A stretch of DNA of 33,512 bases from an uncultured Ectothiorhodospiraceae bacterium (GCA_937141935.1 CAKZQS010000020.1:1-33512); one strand, 5' to 3'. Counted from the first letter of the stretch, positions 16,458 to 25,050 are shown. The notes: a model not told the origin generated them from the letters alone. Program-made: numbers and translations.

Positions 16458-17234
16458 ATGAGTACGCCCACCCTGCCCTCGCGCCGCGCCCTGCGGCGCC
16501 TGCAAACGATTTACCGCTCGGCCGGCTGGCCGGCCCAGGACGACCTGGAACTGGAGCTGCTGCACGCCGGCTGGGTGCAGCGCCACTGGGACGCCGCCGG
16601 CCGCTGCACCCTGCACCTGAGCGACAGCGGCATCGCCGCCTTGCTCGCCGCGCGCGAGCAGCGCCGCGCGCGCCTGCGCCCGCACCGCGCGCTGGTTGAG
16701 GAGCTGCTGGCGCTGGAGCAGGCCGCCGGCCGGCGGGCCTACAGCGAAGTGCCCTGGCGGGTGCTAGTGGCGGGGCGCTGGCTCGGCGTGCAGCCCGATG
16801 TGTGGTCAATACGCCACTGCTACGAGGCCAGCCGCCTGGCGCCGGTGGTCTATGAGGCCAAGGTGCGCCGCGCGGACCTGCTGGCCGACCTGCGCCGGCC
16901 GGAGAAACGCGCCGGCTACCAGGCGCTGTGCGAGCGCTTTTACTACGTGCTGCGCCCGGGGCTGCTGCACAGCCTGGACGAGATCCCGGCGGACTGCGGC
17001 GTAATGGAACTGGGCGCGGACGGCCCGCGCCTGCTGCGCGAATCGCCACGGCGCGCCATTACCCTGAGCGATTTCCATTGGCTGCAGCTGCTGCTGCGGC
17101 AGGCCGACGACCCCGACCCGGCCACAACGCTGCCCGCACAGGCGCCACTGGCGGTGGCCGCGTCGGGGCCGCACGAGGCGGCGGGCGAATCGCCGCCTAG
17201 CGGCGCAGCAGCCGCGGCAGCAGGTGGCGCATGA
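16458..17234 (+). CDS. MmcB-like PD-(D/E)XK nuclease-fold protein
   Basis: The 258-residue protein starts at the ATG at 16458; the in-frame TTG at 16449 is less likely. The central part follows the MmcB/DUF1052 pattern: an early glutamate in SEVPWRVLV, PDVW with a candidate metal-binding Asp, then VVYEAKVRRADLLADLRRPEKRAGYQALCERFYYV and EIPADCGVMEL. In that family this is a PD-(D/E)XK fold with E-x-K as the catalytic lysine site, linked to DNA repair. The first about 90 residues look like a winged-helix domain (AGWVQRHWDAAGRCTLHLSDSGIAAL). The last about 30 residues are Ala/Gly-rich and overlap the convergent GFA gene by 38 bp. Confidence 0.6.
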   Translation: MSTPTLPSRRALRRLQTIYRSAGWPAQDDLELELLHAGWVQRHWDAAGRCTLHLSDSGIAALLAAREQRRARLRPHRALVEELLALEQAAGRRAYSEVPWRVLVAGRWLGVQPDVWSIRHCYEASRLAPVVYEAKVRRADLLADLRRPEKRAGYQALCERFYYVLRPGLLHSLDEIPADCGVMELGADGPRLLRESPRRAITLSDFHWLQLLLRQADDPDPATTLPAQAPLAVAASGPHEAAGESPPSGAAAAAAGGA

Positions 17235-17658
17235 AGCCCAGCTGGCTGGGCCAGTAGCCGCTGTAGGTGGGCAGGCCCTCGGCCTCGGCCACGTCCGCGC
17301 GTCGGCGGTTGTAGAACATGTGCAGCGCCACCGGCGGCAGGGCCTGCGGCTCAGCCACGTTTGCGACCGGCACGATCACCAGCCGCGGCAGCCCCGGCGC
17401 GGCAAAGCGCTCCACCGCCGGCTTGCCACAGGCCGCGCAGCGCCCGCGCTGTACCGCCGGCGGCGGGCGCAGGGTCTCGTAGGCCACCTGCCCCTCGGGC
17501 GGCATCTGCACATCGCGTTCGCGGAAGATCACGATGTCGGCGTAATCCGCCCGGTTGAACTGCTGGCACAGCGTGCAGTGGCACACGGCACGCAGCAGCG
17601 CCGGGCCGGTCACGGTGTAGCGGGTTTGCTGGCAGGGGCAGCGGCACTCGGCGCTCAT
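17197..17658 (-). CDS. GFA/CENP-V-domain zinc protein
   Basis: The 153-residue protein has the cysteine layout of the GFA family (glutathione-dependent formaldehyde-activating enzyme-like): CRC at 5-7, CHCTLC at 26-31 and CAACGKP near 74-80, binding two zinc ions. Such proteins have been linked to formaldehyde or thiol chemistry, but most members are not characterised. It overlaps the ankyrin gene upstream by 4 nt (ATGA at 17655-17658) and overlaps the convergent gene at its 3' end (17197-17234). The C-terminus is Arg/Leu-rich. Confidence 0.8.
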   Translation of the reverse strand: MSAECRCPCQQTRYTVTGPALLRAVCHCTLCQQFNRADYADIVIFRERDVQMPPEGQVAYETLRPPPAVQRGRCAACGKPAVERFAAPGLPRLVIVPVANVAEPQALPPVALHMFYNRRRADVAEAEGLPTYSGYWPSQLGFMRHLLPRLLRR

Positions 17659-18281
17659 CCGCGTGGCCGGCTTTGCACCGGCTCGCGGTCACCGGACGCC
17701 GGCCTCGGCGCCAGGACCTTCACCGCGGCGGCATTGGCGAACCGCAGCGCCTGATCGTGCGCATTCCGACCGGTGCGGTCGCGGTAGCGCAGATCGGCCC
17801 CGTGGCGGATCAGCGCATGCAGCACATCCGGATTCGGGTTCAGCTCGGCCGCGATGATCAGCGCCGATTTGTCCTCGCTGCCCACTCTTTTGTGGATGTC
17901 CGCCCCAACCGCAATCAGCGTGTCGACAATTTCCGGGTTGGGGTTCTTTCCCGCCGCCGCGCTCAAGGGGGTTGCGGAAAAGTCGCCGGTGTCGGATTCA
18001 TTGGGGTCGGCGCCCCGCGCGACCAGCGTGCGAATGACTTCCGGGTCATCCGTCACCATGGCGGCCCACATCAGGACGGGCCCGTCCGGGTTGCCCGGTT
18101 CCAACGCGGCCGCAGGTACCTGCTCCGCCTGGAAGGCGGTGGACTCTGACCAATAAGCGGTCGTGCTGTACTTCTTGTGCGGCCCGCCGCGCACCATGGC
18201 CCAGGTGACCAGCAGCACCAATGCCAGGCCCAGTACCAATACCCGTCCGTGCTCGGACATATTGCCCCCCTCCCTCGTCAT
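17655..18281 (-). CDS. Membrane-anchored ankyrin-repeat protein
   Basis: The product has 208 residues from the ATG at 18281, or 201 from the ATG at 18260 (MSEHGRVLVLGLALVLLV). Both starts have Gly/Ala-rich Shine-Dalgarno sequences in front, and the second gives a cleaner N-terminus. One membrane helix is followed by a short linker and three to four ankyrin repeats recognised by VIRTLVARGADPN, IVDTLIAVGADIH and VLHALIRHGADLRYRDRTGRNAHDQA. The repeat part is probably periplasmic and binds a protein partner. Its stop overlaps the GFA gene start, so the two are translated together. The partner is unknown. Confidence 0.8.
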   Translation of the reverse strand: MTREGGNMSEHGRVLVLGLALVLLVTWAMVRGGPHKKYSTTAYWSESTAFQAEQVPAAALEPGNPDGPVLMWAAMVTDDPEVIRTLVARGADPNESDTGDFSATPLSAAAGKNPNPEIVDTLIAVGADIHKRVGSEDKSALIIAAELNPNPDVLHALIRHGADLRYRDRTGRNAHDQALRFANAAAVKVLAPRPASGDREPVQSRPRG

Positions 18282-18377
18282 GTCGCTCCCCCTAGACCGC
18301 CCACCTGGGGGCGACCGTGGGACCCACTATGCCGCAGGCAAATAGCAGCGTCACGCGCGGGCAGCGTGCACGCCATC

Positions 18378-18400
18378 GGCGGGCCCGGGCGGGGCCCGCC
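18378..18400 (-). terminator. GC hairpin downstream of the DUF3014 gene
   Basis: A perfect 9-bp stem GGCGGGCCC/GGGCCCGCC with a 5-nt loop lies 11 bp after the minus-strand stop at 18411. There is no T-run, so termination is uncertain. The rest of the 18282-18410 gap shows nothing else. Confidence 0.4.
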
Positions 18401-18410
18401 AAGGCCTGGT

Positions 18411-19274
18411 TTATTCTGCGCCGCTGGCGATTTCGGCGCGCAGCGCACGCAGGAAGGTCTTGACCGTCTGCTGGTTTTGCGGACCCAGGCGGATCAGCGA
18501 CTTCTGGCCCCAGGAGCGCTCCTCGAGCGAGGGGTCGGCAAACTCGTAGAGCACCTTGGGCTGCTTGACGGCAATGGGGTAGTCGACCCGGGGGGTGGCC
18601 AGCAGATGGTCGATGATTTCGACCAGCCGGTCGTTGAAATAGCCCTGCGGGTAGCCCATGTCGCGGTAGGCCTGCTGGAACAGCGGGTAATAGCGCCGGT
18701 ACAGCGCGGCGACCTGGTTCACATCCAGGCTGGCCAGCGCCTGGACATAGGGGGTGTAGCGCGCGGTGTTTTCGGCCGTCAGCGACTTCATCGCCCCCTC
18801 GCCCGGCTCCACACGCACTGCGGGCTTCTCGGGCACATGGGCAATGGGCCGGCGGCGCAGCGGGATCGGGTTGCGATCCAGGTTGTCGACGGTCACGACA
18901 AAGTGCTCGATCAACGCCTGCGGGCGCAGGAAGTTGGGCGCGCCGCCGGGGCCGAAGATGGGCTGCGCGTCCGACAGCAGCGGCGCGTCGCTTTGCGCCA
19001 GCGCCGGCAGCGGCGTGGCCCGCGGGCGCGGCGTGGCGGCCACCGCGGCGGCGCTCTCGTCCCGCCGGCGCTCTTGCGCCGCGGCGGGGGCGGCCGGTGC
19101 CGGCGTGATGGGGTGGCGCACCTGCGCCCCGCCGGCCGCGTGCTCCGGCGCGCCGGCCGCGGGCGCGTCGCCGGCCATCAGCGGCGCCTCGTCGCTGGTG
19201 TGAAACAGCCAGTAGCCGACGCCCACGAGTATCGCGGCGCCGAGCGCGATCAGCACCCAGGCGGTATTACGCAT
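18411..19274 (-). CDS. DUF3014 membrane-anchored protein
   Basis: The 287-residue protein begins MRNTAWVLIALGAAIL at 19274, where GGAAGAG precedes the ATG at a good distance. An N-terminal membrane helix (about 5-25) is followed by an Ala/Pro-rich linker to about residue 100 and then the DUF3014 domain. Family landmarks are present: FVVTVDNLDRNPIP, YYPLFQQAYRDMGYPQGYFNDRLVEIIDHLL and YEFADPSLEERSWGQKSLIRLG. The domain is expected in the periplasm; its function is not known. The gene stands alone, with 29 bp to the VOC gene upstream. Confidence 0.88.
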   Translation of the reverse strand: MRNTAWVLIALGAAILVGVGYWLFHTSDEAPLMAGDAPAAGAPEHAAGGAQVRHPITPAPAAPAAAQERRRDESAAAVAATPRPRATPLPALAQSDAPLLSDAQPIFGPGGAPNFLRPQALIEHFVVTVDNLDRNPIPLRRRPIAHVPEKPAVRVEPGEGAMKSLTAENTARYTPYVQALASLDVNQVAALYRRYYPLFQQAYRDMGYPQGYFNDRLVEIIDHLLATPRVDYPIAVKQPKVLYEFADPSLEERSWGQKSLIRLGPQNQQTVKTFLRALRAEIASGAE

Positions 19275-19303
19275 TGCAGCTCTTCCTTGACAGTGGCCGC
19301 AGC

Positions 19304-19630
19304 TTAGCGCGATGCGTGCTCCGGCCACAGCTGCGCGATCTCCTCACGCTGCTGCGCGGCCGAAAACCGCTCCCACAGCAGGCCGGTGGCATCGGTCACC
19401 GCGGTAAAGCGCGGCGCCTGCGCATCCTCCCAGCCCAGGTGGCGCAACTGCGCGGCGGGCACCGCATCGCGGCGCACCGAGAAATTGAGGCTCGCGGTGC
19501 GCCACAGCGCGTACTCGCCCGGCACCAGGACCTCGGGCGCGCAGCCCAGCTGCTCGGTGTAGGCGGTAACCGCCACGGCGATATCCGGCACGCCCAGCGC
19601 GATGTGGATACGGGGCTCGACGGTGCTCAT
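19304..19630 (-). CDS. Small VOC (glyoxalase/dioxygenase fold) protein
   Basis: The 108-residue protein starts at 19630 and overlaps the stop of the metallopeptidase gene by 4 nt. The text RIHIALGVPDIAVAVTAYTEQLGCAPEVLVPGEYALWRTASLNFSVRRD is the betaalphabeta module of the vicinal-oxygen-chelate superfamily, with a likely metal His in HIAL. It resembles single-module CadI/arsenic-inducible-type proteins rather than a full glyoxalase. The enzyme activity is not evident. Coupled translation suggests it works with, or is at least expressed alongside, the peptidase. Confidence 0.7.
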   Translation of the reverse strand: MSTVEPRIHIALGVPDIAVAVTAYTEQLGCAPEVLVPGEYALWRTASLNFSVRRDAVPAAQLRHLGWEDAQAPRFTAVTDATGLLWERFSAAQQREEIAQLWPEHASR

Positions 19631-20751
19631 GCGGGGGCCCCGGTGCGCGCAGGCGAGGCGTTGGGGTTCGCGGCGGCGGCCTCGCGCACCAGCTGGTGCA
19701 CGAAGCGCAGCTTGTCGACCACCGGCGGCACGAAGATCTCGGGCAAAAAGTCCAGCAGGCCCATCGTGCGGTTCATCTCGTTCATGGCGATACCGATGCG
19801 GCGGTAGGCGGCCACCAGGGTGTCGGTGTCGGCTTCGCGCACGTCGGGCACGCCGGCAAAGCCGATGTGGTGGGCCGTATCCAGCACGCCGGTCAGGTCC
19901 AGCCAGGTGGCGAAGGTCTCGGCGAAGTCCTCCCAAGGGTGCATGGTGGCGTAGGCGCTGACGTAGGTCTCGGCCCAGTTCGCCGGGGCGCCCTGCTGGT
20001 AGTGGCGCTCCAGCGCATCGGCGTAGCTGGGGTTGTTGTGGTCGCCAAAGACGGCGACGCACTCGGCCTCGCGGCGGCCACGCACCAGCCACTCCCAGTA
20101 GTAGTGGCCGATTTCGTGGCGAAAGTGGCCCACCAGCGTGCGGTGCGCTTCGCCCAGATCCACCCGCAGCGCCTCGCGCTCGACCGGGTCGGCCTCGCGG
20201 ATGTTGATGGTGATCTTGCCGTTGGCGTGGCCGGTGTAGACCCGCTCGCCCTCGCCCATCGCACGCCAGAACTCGTTGCTGGGGATGACGTCGGCCTTGA
20301 AGTCGAAGGCCAGTGGCGGGCCATGCACTGCGCCCGCCGCGCCGTCGGCCGCGCGGGCATCCGCCGTGGCCGCATGCCGCGGCAGGCCCAGCAGGTCCAG
20401 CGCGTAGATCAGCCGCCGCTTGGCGGCCTCCAGGCGTGCCCACTTTTCGCGGTTGCCCGGCACCGACAGGTCGGGAATGGTGTCGTTGTAGCTGCAGCAG
20501 TCGCACAAGTCTCCGGCCTTGGCCGGCTGCGGAACCGCGCGGTTGCACACCGCCTCGACCTCGTAGTTGTGGCACAGGCGCAGCGCGGCACCGCAATGGG
20601 TGTTGGCGCAGCGGTAGCCGCCATCGCCCTGCGGCAGCAGCGTGGCCACCGACTCACAGGCCGGGCACCAGCCCACCGCCGCGCCGCAGCGCAGGCACTT
20701 CGAGTTTTCGAAGTACAGCGTGTTGCCACAGGTGCAGCGGAAGGTTTTCAT
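19627..20751 (-). CDS. Putative zinc-binding metallopeptidase with N-terminal zinc ribbons
   Basis: The 374-residue protein starts MKTFRCTCGNTLYFENSKCLRCG at 20751, leaving out a short upstream extension. The first about 100 residues hold many Cys pairs (CTCGN, CLRCG, CPAC, CDCCSY), forming zinc ribbons. The C-terminal domain has the zincin motif HEIGHYYW near residue 209, with the remaining ligand probably in the downstream EDFAETFATWLDLTG. This matches the family of putative zinc-binding metallopeptidases (PF10005) of proteobacteria. There is no signal peptide, so it acts in the cytoplasm. The start of the VOC gene overlaps its stop. Confidence 0.85.
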   Translation of the reverse strand: MKTFRCTCGNTLYFENSKCLRCGAAVGWCPACESVATLLPQGDGGYRCANTHCGAALRLCHNYEVEAVCNRAVPQPAKAGDLCDCCSYNDTIPDLSVPGNREKWARLEAAKRRLIYALDLLGLPRHAATADARAADGAAGAVHGPPLAFDFKADVIPSNEFWRAMGEGERVYTGHANGKITINIREADPVEREALRVDLGEAHRTLVGHFRHEIGHYYWEWLVRGRREAECVAVFGDHNNPSYADALERHYQQGAPANWAETYVSAYATMHPWEDFAETFATWLDLTGVLDTAHHIGFAGVPDVREADTDTLVAAYRRIGIAMNEMNRTMGLLDFLPEIFVPPVVDKLRFVHQLVREAAAANPNASPARTGAPA

Positions 20752-20863
20752 GGCCGCGATCTTAGCCTGCCGGCCCGCGCCGCAGAGGGCCGCGCCGGCC
20801 TCCAAAGCCCGTGATTTTGGTCATGCGCCGCGGCCCCCAGGCCGACGCGACGACGCGACGCCG

Positions 20864-21172
20864 CTAGCGTCGCTCCGGCGGGATCGCGCGGATGGGCGCC
20901 GCGAACGCGGCATGGGCTGCCGCATCCACGGGCTGAAAAACCACCCGCGTGCCCGCCGGGTGCCGGCCCAGGTGGTTGCCCCCCTTCCAGGCCCGTGCCG
21001 GGCGGATGGGTCGCGGGCAAAAACCACCGCCGCAGTTGGGGCAGACGTTGGCCAGCAGGCCCTCCACGCAGTCGCGGCAAAAGGTGCACTCGTAGGAGCA
21101 GATCATGGCCCGCGGGGAATCGGGCGGCAGCGCGGTATTGCACTGCTCGCAGCTGGGGCGCAGTTCAAGCAC
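20864..21172 (-). CDS. DUF1272 zinc-ribbon protein
   Basis: The 102-residue protein starts at a GTG at 21172. MLELRPSCEQCNTALPPDSPRAMICSYECTFCRDCVEGLLANVCPNCGG has the regular Cys pattern of DUF1272 (CxxC, CSYECTFCxxC, CPNCGG) and probably binds two zinc ions. It follows the gdx stop by 11 nt on the same strand, so the guanidine riboswitch should control both genes. The C-terminal 50 residues (KGGNHLGRHPAGT onward) are less conserved. Its function is not known. Confidence 0.8.
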   Translation of the reverse strand: MLELRPSCEQCNTALPPDSPRAMICSYECTFCRDCVEGLLANVCPNCGGGFCPRPIRPARAWKGGNHLGRHPAGTRVVFQPVDAAAHAAFAAPIRAIPPERR

Positions 21173-21183
21173 GGCGAGCGGCC

Positions 21184-21504
21184 TCAGGCCGGGCTGGACA
21201 GCTTCAAACCCACCAGCCCCAGCACCACCAGTGCCAGGCTGGCGAGCTTGAGCGGCGCGGTGGATTCGTGAAAGAGCACGATGCCGGCGATCACCGTGCC
21301 CACGGCGCCAATGCCGACCCAGAAGGCGTAGGCCGTGCCCAGCGGCAGCGTACGCAGTGCCAGGCTCAGCAGGTAAAAGCTCAGCGCCATCGCCAGCACA
21401 GTGATCAGCGAAGGCAGCGGACGGGTGAAGCCTTCCGTGTATTTCAGGCCCACGGCCCAGACCACTTCAAACAGGCCGGCGCAGAGCAGCAAAAACCAGC
21501 TCAT
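21184..21504 (-). CDS. gdx: Gdx/SugE-type small multidrug resistance guanidinium exporter
   Basis: The 106-residue protein has four membrane helices and is close in wording to E. coli Sug[27 protein letters not shown] with the essential Glu13, then [26 protein letters not shown]. The Gdx subgroup exports guanidinium in exchange for protons as an antiparallel dimer. The start at 21504 has AAGGA upstream. The 5' leader carries two ACGR-loop hairpins, the mark of a guanidine-II (mini-ykkC) riboswitch, which agrees with this substrate. The DUF1272 gene follows after 11 nt. Confidence 0.92.
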   Translation of the reverse strand: MSWFLLLCAGLFEVVWAVGLKYTEGFTRPLPSLITVLAMALSFYLLSLALRTLPLGTAYAFWVGIGAVGTVIAGIVLFHESTAPLKLASLALVVLGLVGLKLSSPA

Positions 21505-21522
21505 GGGTGTCCTTAGTCGGGT

Positions 21523-21567
21523 GCAGGGCCGTCCCTGCGCGCTGGAGGCCGCGCGGGTCGTCCCGCG
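21523..21567 (-). promoter_or_regulatory. Guanidine-II (mini-ykkC) riboswitch
   Basis: Read on the minus strand the leader has hairpin P1 CGCGGG-ACGA-CCCGCG (21567-21552), 13 nt, then hairpin P2 GCAGGG-ACGG-CCCTGC (21538-21523). It lies 18 nt upstream of the gdx start. Two short GC stems with ACGR tetraloops are exactly the guanidine-II pattern. The second stem is near the AAGGA ribosome binding site, so translation control is likely. No conserved feature is missing. Confidence 0.92.
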
Positions 21568-21595
21568 GCGGGGGCTGGGTTGCAGCCTGATTATG

Positions 21596-22648
21596 CTAAC
21601 GCGGGCGTGCCTCGGCCGCCCCCGCGATGTCACGCTCATGGGCCGAGCGCAGGGCCGTTTGCAGGGACGCCGGTAGCCCCCCGGCCTCCAGCGCATAGGC
21701 GTGGACCCGGCGCCGTGTCGGGCGCAGGAAATCGGCCGGCAGCTCGCTGACAACGGCGGCCGCGGCGCTGACCTCGGCCAGGCGCGCCGCCCAGGACTCA
21801 CAGCGCGCAAGCAAGGGTCCCAGATCCAGCTCGCAGGGCTGGCCGTCTACCAGCGCGGCGAGCTCGGCATAAGCCTGTGGCTGCGCGCGCTCAAACTGCC
21901 GCAACAGGCGCTTGGACTCGATGACCGCGACTGGCGTGCGCCGGTCCAGGGCTTGGCGGGCCTTGCGATCCGCCGGCCAGCCGCGCGGCCGCCCGACGAC
22001 CTCATTGTAGACACGCAGCATCTCGACCTGGGCCAGCCCCTGCGAGACATTCAGCCGCGGCGCGGCCTTCAGCAGCGCGCCGAGCGTGGGCGCATCCAGC
22101 CCCGCCTGGCGCAGGATGGCAAGCGGCGCGGCGTTGGCGGCATAGGGCAGCAGCCGGACTGTGTCGAAGTGATCGCCGGCAAGCTCCACGATGCGCGCGT
22201 AGTTGCAGTCCGGGTGCGCATCGCCTTGCGCCTGCACCAGGCTCAGGAACTGCGTCAGGCTCAGGTAGTCGCCGCGCTTGATGTTCTGCTGATAGCGCGA
22301 CAGCAGGAACTCGGCCCAGGGGCGCAGTACCAGCACCAACTCGACCGGATAGGGCGCCAGCAGCGCGCCCAGCGCGCGGAACTCCTGGGCGTCGAAATGG
22401 GCGATGACCTCGGCGGAAAGGATGCAGCTGCGATAGCCCTGCCCGGCCGCGCTGGCCAGTTCGGCCGCAAGCCGCGACTCGATACGACCCGTGGCGAAAT
22501 TGCAGGCCATGCGATAACCGTGGTTGCCGGCCTGCGACCGGGGCACGTAGATCGACTGCGCCGCCAGATCCTCACGCTGCGCATGCAGCATGCGCTGGAA
22601 GGCTGTGGTGCCGGTCTTGAAGTGCCCCGCGTGCAGGTAGATCTTCAT
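21596..22648 (-). CDS. Sulfotransferase-like P-loop protein
   Basis: The 350-residue protein starts [20 protein letters not shown] at 22648. KTGTT at residues 11-15 is the 5'-phosphosulfate loop of the PAPS-dependent sulfotransferase fold, and the later HxxNxxSxGL-like text ([19 protein letters not shown]) fits the same group. The middle part [25 protein letters not shown] matches the 3'-phosphate-binding segment with its Arg and Ser. It may sulfate a cell-surface glycan or small molecule; the acceptor is unknown. It is separate from the riboswitch operon, whose leader lies downstream of its stop. Confidence 0.75.
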   Translation of the reverse strand: MKIYLHAGHFKTGTTAFQRMLHAQREDLAAQSIYVPRSQAGNHGYRMACNFATGRIESRLAAELASAAGQGYRSCILSAEVIAHFDAQEFRALGALLAPYPVELVLVLRPWAEFLLSRYQQNIKRGDYLSLTQFLSLVQAQGDAHPDCNYARIVELAGDHFDTVRLLPYAANAAPLAILRQAGLDAPTLGALLKAAPRLNVSQGLAQVEMLRVYNEVVGRPRGWPADRKARQALDRRTPVAVIESKRLLRQFERAQPQAYAELAALVDGQPCELDLGPLLARCESWAARLAEVSAAAAVVSELPADFLRPTRRRVHAYALEAGGLPASLQTALRSAHERDIAGAAEARPR

Positions 22649-22759
22649 GCGCGGATTTTCGTGTTCACGCACGCCGGACCGTGGCTGGCGAATGGGGACC
22701 TTGCCATGGCGAGGGCCACCGTATGGGGGCAACGGCGGTCCAGAGGTGACGTCGCGCCT

Positions 22760-23527
22760 TCAGCCATCAGCCGTGGCGGCGCCCGCAAGCACCAGCCGGT
22801 AGCCAAAGTCCATCCGGGACTGCTGGGCCTGCGCGCCGTAGCGCCGCTGCCAGCGCCCTGAGCGCAGATCCGCGGCCAGCCGCCGCAGCCCCTCAACGGG
22901 CTCCGGCATGCGCGCAAAGACCGAAATCGCCCGCCGCGCCGAGGCATCCAGGTACAGCGCCGGGCGCGCCCAGTAGGCGCATAGCAGCCCATCGCGGCAG
23001 TCGCGCGGGATCGGCACCGTCTCCACGCGCAGCGGGCCCAGCACCGCTTCCAGGGTGTCGAGCGTGGGGAAGCGGTTCGCGTCCGCGGCCTGGATCTGCG
23101 GAATGTAATCGAGCAGCCAGAAGCCCTGCGGAAACCCCACCCAGGTCAGCAGCACAACACGCCGCGGCGCCACCCGGCGCATCTCCGCCAGCCCCCGCCG
23201 CTGGTCCTGCCAATGGTGCAGCGACAGGATGGCCATGGCGGCGTCGAAGGCTCCGTCGGCAAAAGGCAGGGCTTCGGCCCGCGCCTGGATGGCCGGAGCG
23301 GCCGCGGCGCCCCCGTCGCGCTGGCCCCGCCGCGCCAGCATCTGATAGGAGGCATCCAGCGCCACCAGCTTGCGGCCCTGCGGCTCGTAGGAACCCGTGC
23401 CCGCGCCCACGTTCAGGATGCGCCGGGCATCGCCCAGGGCGGCGACGATTTGCGCCGCGATGCGCGGATCCGGCCGCCGGTGCCGGGCGTAGCTGGTACT
23501 AAGGGCGTCGTAGTTGACGGTGGGCAT
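22760..23527 (-). CDS. Class I SAM-dependent methyltransferase
   Basis: The 255-residue protein starts MPTVNYDALSTSYARHRRPD at 23527, with AGGAG 6 nt upstream. Motif I is ILNVGAGTGSYE (about 37-48), followed by the acidic VALDAS and LPFADGAFDAAMAILSLHHW of Methyltransf_11 proteins. The substrate is not evident. It is separated from the sulfotransferase gene by 111 bp and from the upstream membrane protein by 183 bp. Neither gap shows a clear regulatory site. Confidence 0.85.
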   Translation of the reverse strand: MPTVNYDALSTSYARHRRPDPRIAAQIVAALGDARRILNVGAGTGSYEPQGRKLVALDASYQMLARRGQRDGGAAAAPAIQARAEALPFADGAFDAAMAILSLHHWQDQRRGLAEMRRVAPRRVVLLTWVGFPQGFWLLDYIPQIQAADANRFPTLDTLEAVLGPLRVETVPIPRDCRDGLLCAYWARPALYLDASARRAISVFARMPEPVEGLRRLAADLRSGRWQRRYGAQAQQSRMDFGYRLVLAGAATADG

Positions 23528-23710
23528 TCGGCTCCTTTTTGGAGGGTGGCCTGCGGCGGTCGCTGCGTGCCGGCATGGCGCAAGATACGCCGCTGCGGCC
23601 AATCGCGGGCCGCATGATTGAGCGCACTGGCGGCGCATGCCCATCGCGGACCAGGCCGAAGCCATAACCGGCGCCGTCAACCGCAACGGATCAGCCAGCC
23701 TCGTCCGGCT

Positions 23711-24289
23711 TCAGGCCGCCGTGTCGTGTTCGGCCACCGACACAAGCCCGGGCAGCATCTCGTCAATGCTGTCGACGTGGACCCACATGGCACTCAACGC
23801 CCAGCCCAGCGCCACGCCAAGCGCGACAGGTATCAGCATGCGCAGCGGCGTTGGCAACCGCTGGACGCCGCATTCGGCCATGGCACGGGGGCTGAGCAGT
23901 CCCCCCATCAGCATCGCAACGGCGAGCAGTGGTCCCCACGATGGAAACGGGTACTGCCCCAAGAGCGCGTTACAGACGATGGCGGCAGCTCCCAAGCCAC
24001 AGCCCACCAGCCAGCCCAGCACGCTTCGCTGAGCCAATGCGCCCGCGGTGAGGATCAGCAAGGTGCTCACGAGAATCCATTGCACGGCAATCAAGCCGGC
24101 CAGCAGGGCCACCTGGCGCATCGCCGGGTCGGCCGTCTGGGTATAGGTCGCCACGCATGCACGAAGCAGCGGCAGGCCCGTCGCCAGCATCGAGACCAAC
24201 AACAGCAACCCGGCTGTACCCACGCCGAAGACCGCTGAGAAGATGCTCGCGGGTAAGCGGTGAACCGCGCCCCCATGACGACCTGACAT
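23711..24289 (-). CDS. Polytopic membrane protein of unknown function
   Basis: The 192-residue protein has about four to five hydrophobic segments (for example AGLLLLVSMLATGLPLL, WILVSTLLILTAGAL, LGWLVGCGLGAAAIVC and MLIPVALGVALGWALSAMW). The family is not recognised. It lies 68 bp downstream of another membrane-protein gene on the same strand, which may form a transcription unit with it. Coding support comes from the continuous membrane pattern and the normal start at 24289. Confidence 0.65.
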   Translation of the reverse strand: MSGRHGGAVHRLPASIFSAVFGVGTAGLLLLVSMLATGLPLLRACVATYTQTADPAMRQVALLAGLIAVQWILVSTLLILTAGALAQRSVLGWLVGCGLGAAAIVCNALLGQYPFPSWGPLLAVAMLMGGLLSPRAMAECGVQRLPTPLRMLIPVALGVALGWALSAMWVHVDSIDEMLPGLVSVAEHDTAA

Positions 24290-24357
24290 GCGCTGACCCT
24301 AGGTGCGTCTGGCGTCGATGGCAGGCCCGGGGTTCTTCCCGGCGCGGACGGCGCTTC

Positions 24358-25050
24358 TCACCCGAACACCCGCCGCCCGAGGCGGTAAGCCAGGCTAAAA
24401 CCGGACACCACCAGCAGCCCATAGGCCCATGCGGCCACGGGGCTTTCGATCCCCTGCAGGCCCCACCCCGAGATCAACGCAACACTGCCCGATAGGAACG
24501 TCAGGGCCGTGAGCAGGTCATGCATCAATCCGTACACGCCGGCGAGAAGCACGGCCGTCAGCCCCAAGCCGGCCAACACGAGGCCGAACCTGAGCATGGG
24601 GCCGATGATGCCGCCGACAAACACCTCAATGAGGACCGCGGCGCCCACCACGGCGAAGGCGTTGAAGGCCATTGCGCCAAGGTAATTCAGCAGCACATCG
24701 ACCCGCGCGGGGCTCGACTGCTCGCGAAAGCGTGACCCACCCGCGATTCGACACCGCACAAAGATCAGCGCGTACAGCGCCACAAGCGCAGCAACCGCGG
24801 CAAGCCAGATCTGCAGGTTCAGATCACCCTCAAGGGCATGGGCAATGGCAGCAGCCGGCAGCAGTGCCGCCGTCACCGCCGCAGCCCAGCGCACGTCCCG
24901 GGCGTAGTAGTAACGCTTTTGGCAGGCGAAGCAGGCAAAGGGAATCAGGTTGAAGGGCGCCATCAGATCGGGCCGCGCCCACTCGGCGGCCAGGGGTGCG
25001 GAACACCGCTCGCAATGCGGCGCCTTCTGGCCGCCCAGGTATTCCCACAT
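24358..25050 (-). CDS. Membrane protein with N-terminal zinc ribbon
   Basis: The 230-residue protein begins MWEYLGGQKAPHCERCSAPL at 25050, behind a GGGGAGAAGG element. Cys pairs HCERC and FACFACQ form a possible treble-clef or zinc ribbon in the first 45 residues. Five to six hydrophobic helices follow (AAAVTAALLPAAAIAHAL, IWLAAVAALVALYALIFV, LGAMAFNAFAVVGAAVLIEVFV and others). The family is not recognised. It may be co-transcribed with the 23711-24289 membrane gene. Confidence 0.65.
   Translation of the reverse strand: MWEYLGGQKAPHCERCSAPLAAEWARPDLMAPFNLIPFACFACQKRYYYARDVRWAAAVTAALLPAAAIAHALEGDLNLQIWLAAVAALVALYALIFVRCRIAGGSRFREQSSPARVDVLLNYLGAMAFNAFAVVGAAVLIEVFVGGIIGPMLRFGLVLAGLGLTAVLLAGVYGLMHDLLTALTFLSGSVALISGWGLQGIESPVAAWAYGLLVVSGFSLAYRLGRRVFG

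Noticed and set aside
15113-16471. Minus-strand open frame of 452 codons opposite the beta-propeller
   Set aside because: No recognised domain, whereas the plus strand has propeller blades and is coupled to the TetR gene.
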